A stretch of DNA of 64,000 nt from Chitinophagales bacterium (GCA_013298845.1 JAAFJN010000004.1:62001-126000), one strand, 5' to 3'. Shown: positions 1 to 8,466, counted from the first letter of the stretch. Program-made: numbers and translations. The notes: a model not told the origin generated them from the letters alone.

Positions 1-545
1 ACACCCACGTAACGGCCAATAACGTCGCCGATTATATTCCACATTACGATCATATTATTTTTAGCGAAGGTTATTACGGGCAAAAAAACGCCTTATTTCA
101 GCATTTACCGTGGTTATCGGCCAAAGGAGATGTTCTAATGATTCGGATACCCGCCGCCACCGCCGACATCCAATCCATTTTGAAAAAACAAATCACCATT
201 ATTCCCTACGGCGATGGTTTGTTTTGGGCGGGTGCCAACTACTATTGGGAATTTGAAGATGCCAACCCCACCCAACAGGGACTGGAATTTAACCGGAGCG
301 AACTGCGCACCATGCTCCGCACCCACTTTGAAATTGTCGAGCACCGGGCGGCCGTTCGCCCCGTACTCAAAGACCGCCGCCCCGTTATGGGTTGGAGTAC
401 CGAACAACCTAAAGTGGGTATTTTTAACGGCATGGGCAGCAAAGGTGCTTTGTTAACGCCGTTTTGGGCCGCCCATTTTGCCCAACATATGTTGCACGGA
501 ACTGCGTTGGATAGTACCGTGGATATTAAGCGATTTGGACGTTAA
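1..545 (+). CDS. FAD-dependent amino-acid/amine oxidase (DAO family), C-terminal part
   Basis: The reading frame is already open at base 3, without a start codon, and ends with TAA at 543-545, so only the last ~180 residues lie in the window. The internal ATG at 138 is not the true start, because good coding sequence precedes it in frame. Seen: a substrate-cap region with WAGANYYWEFED and the closing FAD-binding stretch VRPVLKDRRPVMG followed by FNGMGSKGALLTPFWA. This is the typical C-terminus of DAO-family flavoproteins (glycine oxidase, D-amino acid dehydrogenase and relatives), where the GxGSKG-like loop contacts FAD. The substrate cannot be told. It is separated from the downstream injection-system operon by ~480 bases and is probably unrelated to it. 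Confidence 0.75.
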   Translation, partial: THVTANNVADYIPHYDHIIFSEGYYGQKNALFQHLPWLSAKGDVLMIRIPAATADIQSILKKQITIIPYGDGLFWAGANYYWEFEDANPTQQGLEFNRSELRTMLRTHFEIVEHRAAVRPVLKDRRPVMGWSTEQPKVGIFNGMGSKGALLTPFWAAHFAQHMLHGTALDSTVDIKRFGR

Positions 546-1029
546 GCCTCATTAGGTATTCCTTCGCACCGTAGGCCTCTTTGGGATTATTCTTCGGATG
601 CGCTTTATTTTTTAACCCTTGTCACGCAGCACCGGGTTTGTAACCTCGGTTATATTGACCAGCCCCCCCTATTATTTAAACCATTGAAAAACATCGAACA
701 ACGAAATTATTTTTGCCAAATATGTTAAATACAAAAAAAACATTGGCAAAAACGCGGACCAACAAATTATTCGCACCTAAATTTGTCATCAGGTATTCAC
801 CCCGATATTTTTATTTTATTTTTTTATTCCCCAATAGTTCACAGTTCCCCCGGTATTCTCATTAAACGGACAACCAATTACACCAACAGATAAAAAACAA
901 TATACGCAACCATTTTTCCCGATTACGCGCCCCCAAGTTTTGTGTGCTTCTAATTGCGTATGCCCCTTTTTTTGTCGTTTTTACATTGAGTGAATTGGAT
1001 TTTTTTAGGCAGTAAAAAACCAATAACAA
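546..1029. other. AT-rich intergenic leader region upstream of the eCIS operon
   Basis: No open reading frame with coding character is visible in these 484 bases. They contain a predicted promoter (684-715), an inverted repeat over its start site (710-752), and then ~300 bases that would form an unusually long 5' untranslated leader before the first eCIS gene. I see no tRNA, no known riboswitch pattern and no clear intrinsic terminator hairpin after the oxidase gene. Confidence 0.5.
684..752 (+). promoter_or_regulatory. Predicted promoter and overlapping inverted repeat of the eCIS operon
   Basis: TTG at 684-686, a 21-base spacer, then TATTTTTG at 708-715 match the Bacteroidota primary-sigma consensus TTG-N19..21-TAnnTTTG. 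The expected start of transcription is near 722. The -7 box is overlapped by one arm of a perfect 10-base inverted repeat, TTTTTGCCAA (710-719) and TTGGCAAAAA (743-752), separated by 23 bases. Because one arm lies upstream of the predicted start, this is more likely a DNA operator than an RNA hairpin. The assignment is pattern-based only. Confidence 0.45.
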
Positions 1030-1647
1030 ATGCCACGTATCCAGGATACACTGATTGACGTATTACAAATTGTACGGCACAATTTGGATACCGCCATTGA
1101 CCAATTGGCACCCGCCCCCGGCGATTTTGTGGTAATCAGCAATATTGCTTTTGCCGAAAACCCCACGCTGAAAACACCCGGTGTGCAGGACAAAGTGGTC
1201 ATTACACTGGTCAAAACCGAAGAAGAATCGGCCTTAAAAAACCAGCCGGCTTACCACCGAAACCCCGTCAGTAATAGTTTAGAATATCGAAATCCGCCCA
1301 TTTTCCTGAATTTATACCTCCTGATGACCGCCAATTACGGCGATTATCTCATCGCGCTGACCCAATTATCGCGGGTAATCGGGTATTTTCAACACAAACG
1401 GGTATTCACCGATACCGATGCCGAGGTGCAACTGCCACCCGGCTCGCCCGTGGTTCATTTTGATTTTAACGTCACGTTGGTATCGCCGTCTTTTGAACAA
1501 ACCAACCACATGTGGAGCATTTTGGGGGGCAAACACCTCCCCTCGGTGCTGTACAAAATGCAGGTCGTTCAAATGGAATACGTGCCGGATACGGCCCAGG
1601 CCGCACCCATTATCGAAACCATCCAAATGCAGGAAAAATTATACTAA
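1030..1647 (+). CDS. eCIS tube terminator/cap protein, DUF4255 (Pvc16/Afp16 type)
   Basis: 205 residues. The N-terminal pattern MPRIQDTLIDVLQIVRHNL, followed by a compact alpha/beta region with ISNIAFAENP and the stretch FLNLYLLMTANYGDYLIALTQLSRVIGYFQ, is characteristic of the DUF4255 (Pvc16 N-terminal) family. In Afp and PVC particles Afp16/Pvc16 ends the tube and sheath at the distal end and sets particle termination. It is the first gene of the operon, as in many Bacteroidota eCIS loci, and the next gene starts 5 bases after its stop. Length matches the family. The family identity is confident; the capping role is taken from homologues. Confidence 0.85.
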   Translation: MPRIQDTLIDVLQIVRHNLDTAIDQLAPAPGDFVVISNIAFAENPTLKTPGVQDKVVITLVKTEEESALKNQPAYHRNPVSNSLEYRNPPIFLNLYLLMTANYGDYLIALTQLSRVIGYFQHKRVFTDTDAEVQLPPGSPVVHFDFNVTLVSPSFEQTNHMWSILGGKHLPSVLYKMQVVQMEYVPDTAQAAPIIETIQMQEKLY

Positions 1648-1652
1648 ACGCC

Positions 1653-2438
1653 ATGGGATTCCGCATTCAGTACCAAAAAGTATTTGATCTCCTGGTTTGG
1701 CACGATCATTTTTTAGCCCCCGGCCCGGCCGATACCTTCACGCCGCCGCCCATGGCTGCCGATTACCAAAACTTATTGCCTTATACCTCCGCGCGTTTCT
1801 TGGAGTTTGAACCCAGCCGCGAAACGGAATTGTACCGCAACAACGGCGGACTTTTGTTCAAAAACAACCGCTATGGCTGCTTTTTAACAAAAAAATTGAG
1901 TTTTGTGGAAACCGACCCGATGGCAAAAATCACCCTGTTGGGGCGATTACGCGACCCGTTTTTTTTGGAATACACCCAATTGGGCCTCGATAATGCCCAT
2001 CCGCGGCAGGGACACGTTTTGTACCTACACAACAAAGGTTTGGTTCCCGGCGGCGATGGCCGCATCAATTTATCGCGTTCGGGTGGTCCGTTTTTAAACG
2101 TCAACAACCATTTATTCCCCTGGCAAACGCGCATTGTACGGTTGCCACAATTGGTTGCCGGTACCGATACCACCGTGTCCATTTTTGACGCCACCAGCGC
2201 CGCCGTTACCCCGCTGCTGCAAATCCCGATCAACAGCGAACCCAACCAAACCGATTACGAGTTGGATTGCCGCGCCTTGCCTTCGGGGCTATACCGTTTT
2301 GATGCGCCCAATTTGGCCGCCAATACCGTGCTCTACATCGGGCAAGAAGGCAGCGGCAGCGATGTGTTAACCATCGTGGACATATATACGGCGGGCGTTC
2401 AGGATGCCATTTTCGACATTCGATTTAACCATATTTAA
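1653..2438 (+). CDS. Unrecognised eCIS accessory protein between cap and sheath genes
   Basis: 261 residues, starting at the ATG 5 bases after the cap-protein stop; an upstream in-frame ATG at 1512 lies deep inside the previous gene and is rejected. I do not recognise the family. The first ~120 residues are mixed and end in a strand-rich patch (KKLSFVETD, KITLLGRLRDPFFLEYTQLG), while residues ~155-261 look like a beta-sandwich, with alternating hydrophobics such as TDTTVSIFDATSAAV and SGLYRFDA. There is no signal peptide or membrane segment, as expected for a cytoplasmically assembled particle part. Its position between terminator and sheath suggests a cap adaptor or other terminal particle component, but this is inference. 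Confidence 0.6.
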   Translation: MGFRIQYQKVFDLLVWHDHFLAPGPADTFTPPPMAADYQNLLPYTSARFLEFEPSRETELYRNNGGLLFKNNRYGCFLTKKLSFVETDPMAKITLLGRLRDPFFLEYTQLGLDNAHPRQGHVLYLHNKGLVPGGDGRINLSRSGGPFLNVNNHLFPWQTRIVRLPQLVAGTDTTVSIFDATSAAVTPLLQIPINSEPNQTDYELDCRALPSGLYRFDAPNLAANTVLYIGQEGSGSDVLTIVDIYTAGVQDAIFDIRFNHI

Positions 2439-2463
2439 AATAACATTATAAAAATCCAGCAAT

Positions 2464-4137
2464 ATGCCAAATTACGCAACACCCGGTGTTTTTGTGGAAG
2501 AAATCACCAAGTTTCCCCCATCGGTCGCCCAAGTGCCCACGGCCATTCCGGCATTTATGGGAAGAACCGAAAAAACGCTCGATAACCTGGGAAATTCCCT
2601 GGTCAACAAGGCCATTCGGATTGGTTCACAAAAAGAGTACGAACAAAAATTTGGTTTTGGCCCACAGCCGGTCATTAGCCAAATTAACCTCGATGCCGAT
2701 AACAATTTTGTGAGCGCGGTCATTGCAGCCAGCAACCGCCACTACCTGTACGATGCCATTCGGTTATTTTACGCCAACGGCGGCGGCGATTGTTACATCG
2801 TTTCGGTGGGCGATTACGACGATACCGTCAGCGACACCGCGTACACGGGCGTGGGTGCGGCGTTGGAAGTAGTGGCCAAAATTGACGAACCCACCATCCT
2901 GCTGTTTCCCGATGCGGCCAATTTAGCCGCTAATTTGTTGAGTAACGTACAAAAAGCCGCTCTTTTACAATGTGGTCTTTTGAAAGACCGCGTGGCCATT
3001 TTTGACACCCGCAGCGACGACTACAACGGCACCACATTCCGGACCAATATCGGCATCAACGACCTGAAATACGGTGCCGCCTACACCCCGTGGTTGTCCA
3101 CGGCATTGCCCAAAAACATCAGTTATACCAACTTGCGCGGGGCCATTATCAGCAAAAACGGCGGCCCGTTGGTCACGTTAAACAACACAAGTATCCACGG
3201 CGGCAACCCCGATATTGTGGCTATTTTCAACCTCTACAACGCGCATTTGAACTGGCGCGCCGAATACGCGACGTATATCGCCGCCGCCGCACCCAACCAA
3301 ACCAATTTGGACGCCGCATTTACGGCCCTCGATGCTTTGGTAACGGCTCCCGCCGCCGCCGTAGCCGCTAAAACCGCTTATACTACCGCCCAAGATGCCT
3401 ATCAGGCGGTCCAAAATGCGACCACCAAACCCGCCCTCGAAAACGCATTTGCCACTTTAAATAACCTCGTTACCCAAATTTACGGGGGAGAACAGGGTTT
3501 AATGGACTCCTTTGGCGTGTACAAAGCCATTATTGCGGGCATCAATGCAACACCGATTGAAGTACCGCCGAGCGGGGCCGTAGCGGGCATTTATGCGTAC
3601 GTGGACCGCACCCGTGGCGTGTGGAAAGCACCCGCCAACGTGAGCCTGAACGGCGTTATCGGGCCAACCAACGCTTTTTCGAGTTCGGAATTGGACGCAC
3701 TTAACATTGACGTGAACGCGGGTAAATCCATCAACGCCATTCGGACATTTACCGGCAAAGGCACGCTGGTTTGGGGTGCGCGTACGCTGGCGGGCAACGA
3801 CAACGAATGGCGTTACGTGCCCGTGCGCCGTTTTTATAATATGGTGGAAGAATCCATCAAAAAGGCCTGCGAACAATTCGTTTTTGAACCCAACGACGCC
3901 AATACCTGGGTGCGCGTGCAGGCTATGATCGAAAATTTCCTGTTGCTCCAATGGCGCGACGGTGCATTGCAAGGTGCCAAACCCGAACACGCCTTTTTTG
4001 TATCGGTGGGCTTGGGCAAAACCATGACCGCGCAAGATATTCTCGAAGGCCGCATGATTGTCGAAATCGGAATGGCACCGGTACGCCCCGCCGAATTTAT
4101 CATTCTGCGCTTTTCCCAAAAAATGGCGGAGTCTTAG
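2464..4137 (+). CDS. eCIS contractile sheath protein (Pvc2/Afp2 type)
   Basis: 557 residues. The start MPNYATPGVFVEEI is the classic N-terminus of phage tail sheath proteins, and the end (residues ~350-557) contains the conserved sheath C-terminal domain with ARTLAGNDNEWRYVPVRRFYNMVEESIKKA and a final strand EFIILRFSQKM. The sheath surrounds the inner tube and contracts to drive it into the target. There is only one sheath gene here, whereas Afp and PVC carry three. Residues ~265-345 form an Ala/Thr-rich, probably helical, insertion (for example TAPAAAVAAKTAYTTAQDAY) between the N- and C-terminal halves, which would decorate the outside of the particle. Confidence 0.93.
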   Translation: MPNYATPGVFVEEITKFPPSVAQVPTAIPAFMGRTEKTLDNLGNSLVNKAIRIGSQKEYEQKFGFGPQPVISQINLDADNNFVSAVIAASNRHYLYDAIRLFYANGGGDCYIVSVGDYDDTVSDTAYTGVGAALEVVAKIDEPTILLFPDAANLAANLLSNVQKAALLQCGLLKDRVAIFDTRSDDYNGTTFRTNIGINDLKYGAAYTPWLSTALPKNISYTNLRGAIISKNGGPLVTLNNTSIHGGNPDIVAIFNLYNAHLNWRAEYATYIAAAAPNQTNLDAAFTALDALVTAPAAAVAAKTAYTTAQDAYQAVQNATTKPALENAFATLNNLVTQIYGGEQGLMDSFGVYKAIIAGINATPIEVPPSGAVAGIYAYVDRTRGVWKAPANVSLNGVIGPTNAFSSSELDALNIDVNAGKSINAIRTFTGKGTLVWGARTLAGNDNEWRYVPVRRFYNMVEESIKKACEQFVFEPNDANTWVRVQAMIENFLLLQWRDGALQGAKPEHAFFVSVGLGKTMTAQDILEGRMIVEIGMAPVRPAEFIILRFSQKMAES

Positions 4138-4160
4138 TTTTTTTGAAGACCTCAGACGGA

Positions 4161-4192
4161 AGACAAAAGACGTTAGACAAAAGACGTTAGAC
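4161..4192 (+). repeat. 14-base direct repeat between sheath and tube genes
   Basis: AGACAAAAGACGTT occurs twice in tandem (4161-4174, 4175-4188) followed by a third partial unit AGAC and a run of T. The repeat occupies most of the 81-base gap between the sheath and first tube gene. Related AGACAAAAGAC-like words, in opposite orientation, occur in the gaps around 40190-40220 and 45235-45250, so this looks like a member of a genomic low-complexity intergenic family. A role in setting sheath:tube expression ratio is possible but unproven. Confidence 0.55.
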
Positions 4193-4218
4193 TTTTTTAA
4201 TTTTAAAAACAACAACAA

Positions 4219-4647
4219 ATGGCATTATATCCGCTTCCCAAATTTAGTTTCCTCGTCGAATGGGGAGGAGCAAAAATCGGCTTTACCGAAGTTACCGGCC
4301 TGATCCGCCAAACCGAAGCCATCGAATACCGCGACGGCGCGAGCCGCGAATACAAAAAAACCAAACAACCCGGCTTGGAAAAGGTGGATAACCTGACGCT
4401 AAAACGGGGCACTTTCCAGGGCGACACCGATTTTTACGACTGGTTCAACACCATTCAGATGAATACCGCCCAACGCCGCGACGTGGTGATTAAATTGCTC
4501 AACGAAAACTTTGAACCCGTTATGACCTGGCGCGCCGTGAATGGTTTTGTGGCCAAATACCAGGCCAGCGACCTCAAATCGGACGGCAACGAAGTCGCCA
4601 TTGAAATGATCGAAATTGCCCACGAAGGGCTTAGCATGGTCAAATAA
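4219..4647 (+). CDS. eCIS inner tube protein (Pvc1/Afp1, gp19-like)
   Basis: 142 residues of the T4 gp19-like/Hcp-fold tube family. Seen: N-terminal LPKFSFLVEWGGAKIGFTEVTGL, then the EYRDGASREYKKTKQPGLEKVDNLTLKRG segment and C-terminal SDLKSDGNEVAIEMIEIAHEGL, all typical of Afp1/Pvc1-type tail tube subunits. Hexameric rings of this protein stack to form the lumen through which cargo moves. The next, paralogous tube gene begins 2 bases after the stop. Length is normal for the family. Confidence 0.92.
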   Translation: MALYPLPKFSFLVEWGGAKIGFTEVTGLIRQTEAIEYRDGASREYKKTKQPGLEKVDNLTLKRGTFQGDTDFYDWFNTIQMNTAQRRDVVIKLLNENFEPVMTWRAVNGFVAKYQASDLKSDGNEVAIEMIEIAHEGLSMVK

Positions 4648-4649
4648 TT

Positions 4650-5087
4650 ATGGCGGCCTATTATCCACCCGTAGGTTTTCATTTCGCGGTGCGCTTTGCC
4701 ATCAGCCGGACGGAACTCGACATCCGTTTTCAGTCGGTGGCAGGGCTTTCCGTCGAATACGAAACGGAAACCATCAAAGAGGGCGGCGAAAACCGTTTTG
4801 AACACACGTTGCCCGTGCGCACCAAATACAGCGATATCAGCCTGAAACGGGGTTTACTCACCGATTCGGACCTGCTCAAATGGTGCCTCGATGCCTTTGA
4901 AAACCGCGTTTTTGTGCCCTCCGATGTGCAAATCAGTTTGCTCAACGGCGAACACGAGCCACTCAAAACCTGGAATGTGGTGCAGGCCTGGCCTAAAAAA
5001 TGGGCCGTTTCGGACTTTAACGCCGAGGAAAACAGCCTCGTCATCGAAACCCTCGATTTGAGTTATCGCTATTTTAAACTGATATAA
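4650..5087 (+). CDS. eCIS tube initiator/second tube protein (Pvc5/Afp5, gp19-like)
   Basis: 145 residues, paralogous to the gene just upstream: PPVGFHFAVRFAISR, AGLSVEYETETIKEGGENRFEHTLP and ISLKRGLLTDSDLLKWCLDAFEN match the phage tail tube (gp19-like) pattern. By order and by comparison with Afp5/Pvc5 it is likely the ring that joins the spike hub to the main tube. It ends with the conserved aromatic stretch DLSYRYFKLI. Only two bases separate it from the previous gene, and the small DUF5908 gene follows after 3 bases, so the three are surely co-transcribed. Confidence 0.88.
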   Translation: MAAYYPPVGFHFAVRFAISRTELDIRFQSVAGLSVEYETETIKEGGENRFEHTLPVRTKYSDISLKRGLLTDSDLLKWCLDAFENRVFVPSDVQISLLNGEHEPLKTWNVVQAWPKKWAVSDFNAEENSLVIETLDLSYRYFKLI

Positions 5088-5090
5088 ACC

Positions 5091-5270
5091 ATGCCCATCG
5101 AAATCAAGGAGTTGCACATCAAAATTAAGGTGAACGAACGCGAACCCACCGGCCAGCCCCTCACCTCCCCCGAAGCGCGCCAAAACGAACGTACCCAAGT
5201 GGAAAGCAGCCTGCTCACCGAATGCGTCGAACAGGTTTTGCAAGTATTGAAGGACAAAAAAGAACGATAA
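5091..5270 (+). CDS. Small eCIS protein, DUF5908
   Basis: 59 residues; ATG at 5091 is 3 bases after the tube gene stop. The sequence begins MPIEIKELHIKIKV and ends in a charged helix EQVLQVLKDKKER, the form of the DUF5908 family, which is found as a short gene between tube and LysM genes in Bacteroidota eCIS clusters. Its position corresponds to Afp6/Pvc6, but sequence equivalence is not established. The N-terminal beta strand plus C-terminal amphipathic helix suggest a small structural or chaperone role. Confidence 0.75.
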   Translation: MPIEIKELHIKIKVNEREPTGQPLTSPEARQNERTQVESSLLTECVEQVLQVLKDKKER

Positions 5271-5304
5271 TTCCCCATTTTTAACGCCATTCACTTCATT
5301 ATTC

Positions 5305-6000
5305 ATGGATATCCTCGGTAAACTGGAAAAACTAAAAATTCTGGCTTTTAAAGACGACGCTTTTTCCAAACCAGCCATTCCGCCCACTTTCCCGGTGTTG
5401 ATTAACCCCGAATCGTACGCCCTCAACTACACGGTGGAATACAATACCGACAGCGGACAGGGCAACAACGGCACCACGGCGCGTTATACCCGCCATTCGC
5501 CGGAAGAGTTTTCGTGCGAACTGTGGTTCGACAATACCGGTATCCTCGACGGGATTCCGCGCCCCGATGTCTATGCCGAAACCGATGCTTTTAAAAAGTT
5601 TTTGCTCGACATTGAAAGCGATACCCACGAGCCGCGCCATTTTATGGTGATTTGGGGTAAAATGATGTTTAAAGGCCGCGTAACCGGCCTGCAAATGGAG
5701 TACAAACTGTTTAAACCCGACGGTACGCCCATTCGGGCCATGGCAAAAGTGACGTTTAAAGGCAGTTTTTCCGACGTTCAGCGCCTCGCTTTGGCCAATT
5801 TGTTATCGCCCGATCTCACCCACCGCAAGCAGGTGAAAGCCGGTGATACCCTCGCCAATATGTGTTTCGAACTGTACGGCAGCCCGCGATACGCGCCGCA
5901 AATTGCCCGCATCAACAACCTCACCAATTACCGCCAACTGGAACCCGGGCGCGTGTTGTTTTTTCCGCCATTTGACAAAAAAGAAACCGCCCGGCAATGA
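5305..6000 (+). CDS. eCIS hub adaptor with C-terminal LysM domain (Pvc7/Afp7)
   Basis: 231 residues. The first ~165 residues resemble the CIS tube/adaptor protein family (INPESYALNYTVEYN, FSCELWFDNTGIL, RVTGLQMEYKLFKPDG, AKVTFKGSFSD), and residues ~173-226 form a LysM-like module (VKAGDTLANMCFELYG ... INNLTNYRQLEPGRVLFFPPF). In PVC and T4-like machines this protein sits at the top of the spike hub and links tube and baseplate. Its TGA overlaps the ATG of the spike gene (ATGA at 5997-6000), indicating translational coupling with its physical partner. Confidence 0.88.
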   Translation: MDILGKLEKLKILAFKDDAFSKPAIPPTFPVLINPESYALNYTVEYNTDSGQGNNGTTARYTRHSPEEFSCELWFDNTGILDGIPRPDVYAETDAFKKFLLDIESDTHEPRHFMVIWGKMMFKGRVTGLQMEYKLFKPDGTPIRAMAKVTFKGSFSDVQRLALANLLSPDLTHRKQVKAGDTLANMCFELYGSPRYAPQIARINNLTNYRQLEPGRVLFFPPFDKKETARQ

Positions 6001-7715
6001 ACCAACAAATTATCCCAACGCCCGCTTCGCCCAGTGTTTGCACCTTAACCATCCTTTCGGAAGGCAACGCCGTTTCGGGCGAATACCAAATTTTGTCCAT
6101 TGTTGTCCACAACGAAGTGAACCGCATTCCCACGGCTACTTTGCTCATCCGCGATGGCAACGCCGGTAGCCAGGAATTTGCGTGCAGCGATACCGATTTG
6201 TTTATTCCCGGAAAAAAGATCGAAATAAAAGCCGGATACCAAGCCACCGAAGACACCATTTTTAAGGGTGTGGTGGTGAGTCAAAGCCTCAAAGTGCGGC
6301 AGCAAGCCTCCATTTTAACCGTTGTTTGTAAAGATGAAGCGTTTAAAATGACCATTGGGCACAACAGCCGCTATTTCAGGGACCAAACCGACAGCGACGT
6401 ATTGGACGATATTATCGGGCAAAACGGCCTTCAAAGCGACGTGGAAGCCACCACCCTGCAACAACCGGAAATGGTGCAATTTGAATGCAGCGACTGGGAT
6501 TTTGTGCTCACCCGCGCCGAAGTATTGGGCAAAATATGCACCATCAACGACGGAAAATTGACCATTCAGGCCCCAAACGCCACCCAAACACCCGCCCTGA
6601 CGCTCCAATACGGGGCTACCCTGCTGGAGTTTGACGCTGAAATGGATGCCCGCACCCAGTTTAAATCGGTCAAATCGCAGGGCTGGCAGGTATCGGAACA
6701 AAGCCTGTTGGAAAACGAAGATTCCACCAGTACCTTCCCCGATGCCGGTAACATTTCCCCCGATGATCTGGCCGCCGTGCACGGCACTGATCCGCTCACG
6801 CAAACCCACACGGGCAACCTGCCGGAGGGCGAATTGCAGGAATGGACCAAAGCCCGCCTTTTGCGGTCGCGGTTGGCCAAAATACGCGGTCGCGGCCGTT
6901 TTCAGGGGTATGCACCCATCCAACCCGGCCAAACGGTCAAGTTACAGGGCGTGGGTGCCCGTTTTGAAGGCGTGGTATTTGTATCGGCTATTCGGCACGA
7001 AATCGCCGAAGGCAACTGGACCACCGATGCCCAATTTGGTCTCGATCCCGAATGGTTTGCCCAGCGGTACGAGGTATCGCACACCCCGGCGGCGGCACTT
7101 ATTCCCGCCATTTCGGGGCTGCACATTGGGGTGGTGACGCAATTGGAAAATGACCCCGCCGGAGAACACCGAATTATGGTGCGTTTGCCCGTCATCAGCC
7201 CCGATGACGAAGGTATTTGGGCCAGAATAGCCACCCTCGACGCGGGGAACAACCGAGGCTCGTTTTTTCGACCCGAAATTGACGACGAGGTAATTGTTGG
7301 TTTTTTGAACAACGACCCGCGCCACCCCGTCATTTTGGGGGCGTGCAACAGCAGCGCCAAACCCGCCCCGATCGAAGCGAAAGACGACAACCACGAAAAA
7401 GGATTTGTGACCCGCAGCGGCATGAAATGGCTGTTCAACGATGAGCACAAAAACATCCTGCTCGAAACCCCCGACGGCAATAAAATAACGGTTTCCGGCG
7501 AAGACAAAGCCATTACGATGGAGGACCAAAACGGCAATAAAATAACGATGGACAACGCCGGAATCAGCCTCGAAAGTGCCAAAGATATTGTATTAAAAGC
7601 CTCCGGCGACATTAAAGCCGAGGGCATAAACATTACCATCAGTGCCAATGCCAGCAGTGAACTATCGGCTTCCGGTAGCACTACCATCAAAGGCGGCATG
7701 GTAAAAATCAACTAA
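5997..7715 (+). CDS. VgrG-like central spike protein (Pvc8/Afp8)
   Basis: 572 residues. The N-terminal two thirds have the gp27-like hub pattern; residues ~370-455 contain the gp5 OB-fold signature (HRIMVRLPVISPDDEGIWARI ... FRPEIDDEVIVGFLNNDPRHPVILGACNS); residues ~490-572 are a repetitive beta-helix (GNKITVSGEDKAITMEDQNGNKI-like turns) that ends bluntly in IKGGMVKIN. No enzymatic extension follows, so this is a purely structural spike. Length is normal for Pvc8. It overlaps the LysM gene by 4 bases and is followed 4 bases later by the PAAR tip gene. Confidence 0.93.
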   Translation: MNQQIIPTPASPSVCTLTILSEGNAVSGEYQILSIVVHNEVNRIPTATLLIRDGNAGSQEFACSDTDLFIPGKKIEIKAGYQATEDTIFKGVVVSQSLKVRQQASILTVVCKDEAFKMTIGHNSRYFRDQTDSDVLDDIIGQNGLQSDVEATTLQQPEMVQFECSDWDFVLTRAEVLGKICTINDGKLTIQAPNATQTPALTLQYGATLLEFDAEMDARTQFKSVKSQGWQVSEQSLLENEDSTSTFPDAGNISPDDLAAVHGTDPLTQTHTGNLPEGELQEWTKARLLRSRLAKIRGRGRFQGYAPIQPGQTVKLQGVGARFEGVVFVSAIRHEIAEGNWTTDAQFGLDPEWFAQRYEVSHTPAAALIPAISGLHIGVVTQLENDPAGEHRIMVRLPVISPDDEGIWARIATLDAGNNRGSFFRPEIDDEVIVGFLNNDPRHPVILGACNSSAKPAPIEAKDDNHEKGFVTRSGMKWLFNDEHKNILLETPDGNKITVSGEDKAITMEDQNGNKITMDNAGISLESAKDIVLKASGDIKAEGINITISANASSELSASGSTTIKGGMVKIN

Positions 7716-7719
7716 AAAG

Positions 7720-8007
7720 ATGCCAGCAGCCGCCCGAATCAGCGATATGCACACTTGCCCCCTGAGCAACGGCCCCGCGCCCCACGTGGGCGGACCGGTC
7801 GTTGGCCCCGGTGTACCCACAGTGCTCATTGGCGGTATGCCTGCCGCCGTGGTAGGCGATACCGCTACCTGCGCCGGGCCGCCCGATAGCATTGTAAGCG
7901 GGTCAGCCACGGTACTCATCGGGGGGAAACCTGCCGCCCGCATGGGCGATTCTACCGCCCACGGCGGCGCCATTGTGGCAGGTTTGCCCACGGTACTCAT
8001 TGGTTAA
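7720..8007 (+). CDS. PAAR-domain spike tip protein (Pvc10-like)
   Basis: 95 residues, essentially one PAAR domain: MPAAARISDMHTC at the start, then repeats of the pattern TVLIGGMPAAVVGD / TVLIGGKPAARMGD and conserved His and Cys residues (H11, C13, C53-region, H84-region) that normally bind the metal ion at the cone apex. PAAR proteins sharpen the VgrG spike and can carry effectors; this one has no extension, so it is only a tip. It directly follows the spike gene. Confidence 0.93.
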   Translation: MPAAARISDMHTCPLSNGPAPHVGGPVVGPGVPTVLIGGMPAAVVGDTATCAGPPDSIVSGSATVLIGGKPAARMGDSTAHGGAIVAGLPTVLIG

Positions 8008-8034
8008 TTTTTACCCTAAAAACGATCAAAGAAT

Positions 8035-8466
8035 ATGGATAATTTAACATCATCAGCCGGTTTTTTGGGTCGGGGCTGGAGTTTCCCGCCCACGTTTATT
8101 GCCGCCGCCCGTGGCGTAAGCATGACCGAAGCCGAAGAAGACGTAGCCCGCAGCCTCGAAATACTGGTGAGCACCGGCCTCGGCGAACGCGTGATGCTGC
8201 CCGAATACGGCTGCGACCTCACCGATTTGCTGTTTGAACCCGTGGACACCGGTTTGCAAACCCTGTTGTTCGACCGCATCCGGACGGCCATTTTATATTA
8301 CGAACCCCGCATTGAGGTGGAAGACATTTTGTTACAAACCGACCGGCTCACCGAAGGCGTGGTATTGATCGAAATCATTTACCGCATTCGGGCGACCAAT
8401 TCGCGCTACAATTTTGTATTTCCTTTTTACAAAAACGAAGGCAGCGAAATACCCGACCCGCTGTAA
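8035..8466 (+). CDS. Baseplate wedge protein, gp25/W family (Pvc9/Afp9)
   Basis: 143 residues with the gp25-like signature: FLGRGWSFPPTF near the N-terminus, EDVARSLEILVSTGLGERVMLPEYGCDL, and the C-terminal LTEGVVLIEIIYRIRATNSRYNFVFPFY. gp25-like proteins nucleate sheath assembly on the baseplate. Length is normal. It lies 28 bases after the PAAR gene and ~100 bases before the gpJ-like baseplate gene, the usual eCIS order with PAAR and gp25 swapped compared with PVC. Confidence 0.9.
   Translation: MDNLTSSAGFLGRGWSFPPTFIAAARGVSMTEAEEDVARSLEILVSTGLGERVMLPEYGCDLTDLLFEPVDTGLQTLLFDRIRTAILYYEPRIEVEDILLQTDRLTEGVVLIEIIYRIRATNSRYNFVFPFYKNEGSEIPDPL

Noticed and set aside
1512-1652. Upstream start for the second eCIS gene
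   Set aside because: It would overlap the DUF4255 gene by more than 130 bases; the ATG at 1653 directly follows the stop and fits operon spacing.
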